NCBI GenBank assembly: GCA_030159075.1
Contig: BROG01000041.1
Coordinates: forward strand, 2,154,087-2,218,086
Source: Atrina japonica
Lineage: Eukaryota; Mollusca; Bivalvia; Pterioida; Pinnidae
Length of the DNA stretch: 64,000 bases
Direction of reading: 5' to 3'
Below are positions 57,001-63,000 of the stretch, piece by piece. The position numbers and the translations under genes are program-made. The stretch's first letter is position 1, and every line of letters starts with the position of its first letter. The notes beneath the pieces were generated by a model, which made no database searches, was not told the origin of the DNA, and worked only from the letters and a program-made list of their open reading frames with translations.

Positions 57001-60000
57001 AGTAAATATGATGGGGCCCCCAAGTTTAAATCTGGGCTCCCAGAATTTAAAACTTAGGAGCCCATTTGGCTCCTGGGGATTTTTTCTTAATTTCCACCCC
57101 TGTTTTCCCCCTCATATATGTTTCAAGTCTACAAACTTAGCTTACCAGATCTACCACCGAAGCCTCCTGAGGAACCTCTGTCTGAGTCATTATCCCGCCT
57201 GTTGAAGCCACCTGAACCGAACCCACCTGAGCCACTATCTCTATTACCAAAGCGTCCACTACCAACATTTCTGTCTTGTTTATTGAAGCCTCCACCTCCA
57301 CCAAAAGAAGATTTTCCAAATCCTCTGGATTCAGTGCTTCCACCATTACCCCAATCATCATTTCCGCCTCCAGAGTTATTGTCTCTGTTGCCGAAGTGTC
57401 CGCTACTAACATTTTTGTCTTGCCTATTAAAGCCTCTGCCTCCAAACCCTTTGGATTCAGATCTTCCACCATCCCCCCAGTCTTCATTTCCACCTCCAGA
57501 GTTATTGTCTCTGTTTCCAAATCTCCCACTACCAACATTTCTGTCTTGCCTATTGAAGCCCCCTCCTCCAAACGATTGTTTACCAAATCCTCTAGAATCA
57601 CTAGCACCATCTCCCCAATTTTCACTTCCTCCTCCGCCACCTGACCTCTGATTTGAACCAAACTTGTTCCCTCCACCACCAAATCTGTCAAGATATACAA
57701 TTGTTATATTTCAAACAATTTAACAATGAAAATTTTGATCAATTTTCTGCATTCTAATCTATAATTGGAAATTCCTGTTTGTGTAAAAAGAAAAAATTCC
57801 TGTTTGTGTAAAAAGGTAATGCTTCAATATCTTGTTAGCATATTGCACTTCACAAGCTGGTGACATCTCTTATATTCCAAATAAGTAATGAAAATTCTTG
57901 ACAGGATGTAAAACAAGATACAAACAAATGTGAAGTATGTAACCTTGAAATAATTCTGAAGTACATTGTTGGAAATATGACAGATGTTGTTACATTATAA
58001 AAGTATGAATCTGGTATTCAAGTTAAGCTATATATAGCCAGAACAGCAATGTCAAGGTGAGACATCTATATTTACATTTTCTGCATCAGTTTTCCATAGA
58101 CTCAAGTGTTAATAAGGGTTCAATATTAAGGTTTGTCTGGTTGTCCGAGACAAGTCCAAATTGCATTCGGAAAAGTAGATATTTTCGGACAAGTCATTTT
58201 TTCATTCGGACAAGTAAATTTGAATAAGAATAATACAGTGGAACCTCATATTACGACCACCTCGGTTAGAAGACCACCTCGCATTTAAGACCATAAATTT
58301 TCAGTCTCTTGAGAATTTCTTATTAAATATTATTAAAAAAAATTCACTATAAATGCGACCACCTCGCTTTCCCGGCATTACGACCACCAATCTAAGTCTA
58401 AAATGAAATTATCATGTCATTATCAACCTCATCAATACGACCACTACCTTAGCAGAATTTAAACCCGGTTGACTAAAGCACTGCTTATCATGCCTATTCA
58501 TCTCTGTAATGACCGACCCCATTGTTTATCGAGTGCAGTCACACCGTTTGAACATCAGCACGAAAATATTTTCACTGCACTAGGATTTTACGCACGATGT
58601 CTGCCTCACCCGTTCCGAGGAAACGGAATGAACTTTCACTCGCCATGAAAGTCCAGCTTATACAGGAAAGTGTAGGGCTATCGCAACGGACATTAGCTGA
58701 TAAATTCAAAATTGAAAAAACTCAAGTCCAGTCAATTTTGAAACGAAAAGCTGAAATCATGGACAGTTATGAGAAAAATGACAATCAGGATCGGAAGCGA
58801 GTTTGTATTAGACCAAAAGAAGATTTGTTGACAAAAATTGACGAACTTATGTGGAACTGGTTAACAGTTAAACGTGAATCAGGTATACCGATATCAGGAC
58901 CACTTATTCAAGAAAAAGCTATTCATTTTACCAGCGATATTGGTCTCAGTGATTTTAAGGCGTCAAATGGGTGGCTGATGCGATTTAAAAGTCGGCATAA
59001 TATCATATGTAAAGTGATTTCGGGTGAAAGTGCCAGTGTTGATATCGAGACGGTAGACAACTGGAAAACACGGATCCCATCATTAATAGAAGGATATGAT
59101 AAGACCAATATCTACAATATGGACGAAACAGGTGTTTTCTACCGTGCATTACCGGATAAATCGCTTGTGATTAAAGGATCCCAGTGTAAAGGAGGGAAAA
59201 AATCCAAAGAAAGACTCACTGTGGTTCTATGTTGTAACATGACAGGGGAATTTGAAAAACCACTGGTGATAGGAAAATCGGAAAACCCGCACTGCTTCCG
59301 CAATATTGACAAATCTAAACTTCCCGTCACTTGGAAATCTAATGGTAAATCATGGATGACATCAAAATTATTTTTGGAATGGTTACAGGAGTTTGACAAG
59401 AAGATGAAACGCCAAGGCCATAATATAGTGCTATTTGTGGACAATGCACCATCTCATCCAAAGAGTGTAAAATTATCAAACATAAAACTTGTGTTCTTTC
59501 CAGCAAACACTACCTCTGTTCTTCAACCCTTGGATCAAGGCATTATTCTCGCGATGAAACGCCATTACAGGAAAAAACTTCTGCAAAAAGTGCTGACTAA
59601 AATAGGAGATTTAAATGAACATGCTAACAGAATTGCAATGAAGTGTCAATGTTCTTGATGCATGTTATTGGATAGCAAGTGCATGCAAAGAAGTGTCAAA
59701 AGAGACTGTTGAGAAGTGTTTTAGTAGATGCGGATTCTCAGTGACAAAGGGACCACATAGTGATTTAATTGATTCAGATGATGATGATGTTGAAATGAAC
59801 ATGCTGCTTTCATCAATACGAGATTCAATTCGCAATTCAGGAACTCGTGAAAATTTAATGGGCACCAATGAGTTTGAAAAAATTGACGAATTTATACAAA
59901 TTCATGAGGAACTTACTGACAACTGGGAGCAAGATCTCGTAAATGAATTTATTGGAGACAGTGCCCGACATGAGGAGGTTCCTATAGATAGCAATGAGGA

Positions 60001-63000
60001 AGATAATGTGCAATCTAGTGAGCCAAAATGTGTACTGCAAAATTTTAATCAGGCTCTGGATTATGTGAATCAAGTTAAATTATTTTGTTTAGAACATGGG
60101 ATAGTGTCTGCTATAGATCAATTAAATTGTGTTGAGGAGCAACTTCAGTGTTCTGTTATTAACAACAAGGCAGCCAAACAAACAACATTGGACAATTTTT
60201 TTAAAAAGTGAGTGTAAATTATCTGTGTTACTGACATTAATCAGTATTTAATACTTTATAATTCGTATGGAGATATTAAGGTGCATACATGTAAATGTAC
60301 ATTAAAATGAGAACATTGTTTAAAACTTTGTGTAATTCTATAAACTCGTACCAGATAGCTATAAAAAGAGGCTATACAATGTAATGTCAGTGAGATACAT
60401 TGTACATGTAGAACTAATTAAACATAAAATTCTACTTCTCTTATTTCTAATTTCATGAAAATTAAACATATTTATGCACTGAATATTATGACTTTTTTTT
60501 ATTTTGTCACTACATCATTAGCATGGGATGCACATTGTATGATAATGGTATATAGTATCCGAGTACAATAATACAAGTACAACATGTAAAATAATACAAT
60601 ACAGAGATTTGACAATGAATAGTCTGGACCCTCACTTAAGAGACCACCTCGCTAATCAGACCACTTTGGGTCAGTCAGTTGGGTGGTCTTAATAGTGAGG
60701 TTCAACTGTACTTGTCTAGCAGAACAAGTATAAATTTTCATTATTGCTGACCCCTGTTTAAATAGACAGAGTGTGTATCAGCTATAAATGAAGGTCCTCA
60801 CACAATGATGTAACTTCATTTTTAACATGATATAATAACAAGGTATTTCATTCTGAAACATCTATACTTTACTGTTTTACCTTCAACTTCACCACTCCAT
60901 CATAATTAGACTGATCACATATAAAGCATGTTTTTCAATTTAATTTGTTTGTTTGTTGTTGTTTAACATCAAACTCAAGAATCTTTCACTCATATGGAAA
61001 CGTCACCAAATGCTGGTGAAGGGCTTCAAATTTTGGCCTAGGCTTGGCACTTATGGTCATTGAGCAGTGAGGGCTCTTTACACCTACTGTGACACGGGAC
61101 CTCGGTTTTTACAGTCTCATCCGAAGGAAAGGATACCAACTGCCGCCGGTTGGATTTAAACTCACCATCAAGAGTTGAATGCGCTAACAACTGAGCCACG
61201 CTGGCTCTTTAATTTGAAATCTATGATATGTAAATACAGTTCACCCCCTGTTATAACGCCAAACCCCCATAATACCGCTATTTCTTAAAGAACGGATTTC
61301 CTCCCATATAATTCTCTTGTTGTAACACCAAAACCCGCATACCACCATCTGCCATTGATTCTCTGGTACAAACGGTCATTTTTACATGTTAAATCCCTCA
61401 AACATATTGCCAGACCTGATAAAAAACAGGTAAAACTGTTAGCCAACAGTAATTTGCTCACTTTATACTTCAACTGCAAAGGGTGATAACTCGAATATCG
61501 AGTGTCATAAACTGGTATCCAGTTGTATGAACACAGTGTCGAAGTCAGACGGGGACCAGCTTACGAGTGTCACAATTTTGAAGTTTTTTTCGTGAAAGTT
61601 AGAAAAAATCAACAAGTCATGTGATACACGGCAATTATCACACGTCAAGAAGTAATCATGAGTAGATGAGATATATAAACTTAAAGCCTTTGTATTACCG
61701 GCTTGTCAAAAGACTTATTTTATATAAAAACGATGAAAGTTAACATTAAAAATGCTCCCTGGTATATGTAAGAAACAGATCTAGATTTTCCATCTGTCGA
61801 ATATATATGTACTGCTACATATTTTTGACGGTTTAATTTTGGCCATTTTAATAGGTTCCAATCGGGTAATTGTCCAAACTTAACCGATAGACAAAATATC
61901 TGAATATACAATAGTGAGTTGTAAACAGGATATGCAGCAGGGATTAAAGACATGTCAAGATGAAAATTACCACACCTCGAAAATAGTAAACCTCGATATA
62001 TTGCCAAACCTGTTGTACCGCCAAAATTCGTGAAAACAAAAGGAGGCGGTATATCAGGGGTGAATTGTATAATGAATAAAGGCTTGTAATAGTGCATTTG
62101 TGTCAATATGGATGCAGTTTGGGTAACAAATATTTAATTTACCCGTCACCCAAACGGCATCCATACTTACAATAAATGCACTATGACAAGCATTCAAGTT
62201 AAAAGTTAATTGGCCACATTTGTTGGTAAGCAAGCTGACAAAAACTAAATGCTACCCCAAGAAAAATGAAAACATCAAAACAAATATAACAGTTTTAACA
62301 GTTTCTGACCTATCTCTGCCTCCAAATCCACTATCACCAGATGGTTTCCTTCCAAAACTGTTGTCTCTGCCACCACTCGCTGTCCATTCTCCTATAATGT
62401 TAGAGATATATGTAAACTACATTAATAACTTGATAAACTGCAATGCACTTTACAATGGCAACATAAAATGGCAAGTTTAACATTTCTGATCCACTACAAG
62501 CTGAAATGCCTGCTTGTGATGACTAAGTTGGTCATGTCTAGAGTGTGAAAGCAATAAAAAGCTTTCAGTGTGCCCCCCCCCCCCCAAAAAAAAATTTGAC
62601 ACTCCTATTACTCGCAAAACAGTCACAAACATAGGTATAATCAATTGAAATATTTTATTTTTATAGAAACAAGATGTAAGCTAAACCATCCATTGACACA
62701 AAAATGACTAGCTGAGTGCAAAAGAGCGGTCATGGGGATTAAATTAACTTCTTTGACTTTCAGTTTGTGACTGTTCCTGACAGGCATACAGCTCAAGAAT
62801 TTAAACACAAAATAAACAAGAAAACTGGACATATTTGCTCAAGCTATTTAAAGACTATCTTATCAAACAATTTAAAATACAAGACCTGGGCCTCCGACAT
62901 TAATTCTCATATCCATTCCATCTCCTCCACCAACTGTCACTGATCTATTTCCGGACTGACAAACAGAATGAGTGCTCTCTCCAAATTTCTGGTTGATGTT

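Larger units (their letters stand above)
58128..60756. mobile_element. 'gacaagt'-rich CAGG-type element split by a Tigger insertion
   Basis: The left part (58128-58235, 'ggtttgtctggttgtccgag') and the right part (60711-60756, '...tgctgacccctg') together match the element at 21235-21444. The Tigger at 58236-60708 separates them. Confidence 0.6.

Noticed and set aside
57118..57651. Long plus-strand Pro/Leu-rich ORF opposite the FGG exon
   Set aside because: It is the antisense of Gly/Phe/Arg codons; the minus frame has matching splice sites and phases, the plus frame has none.
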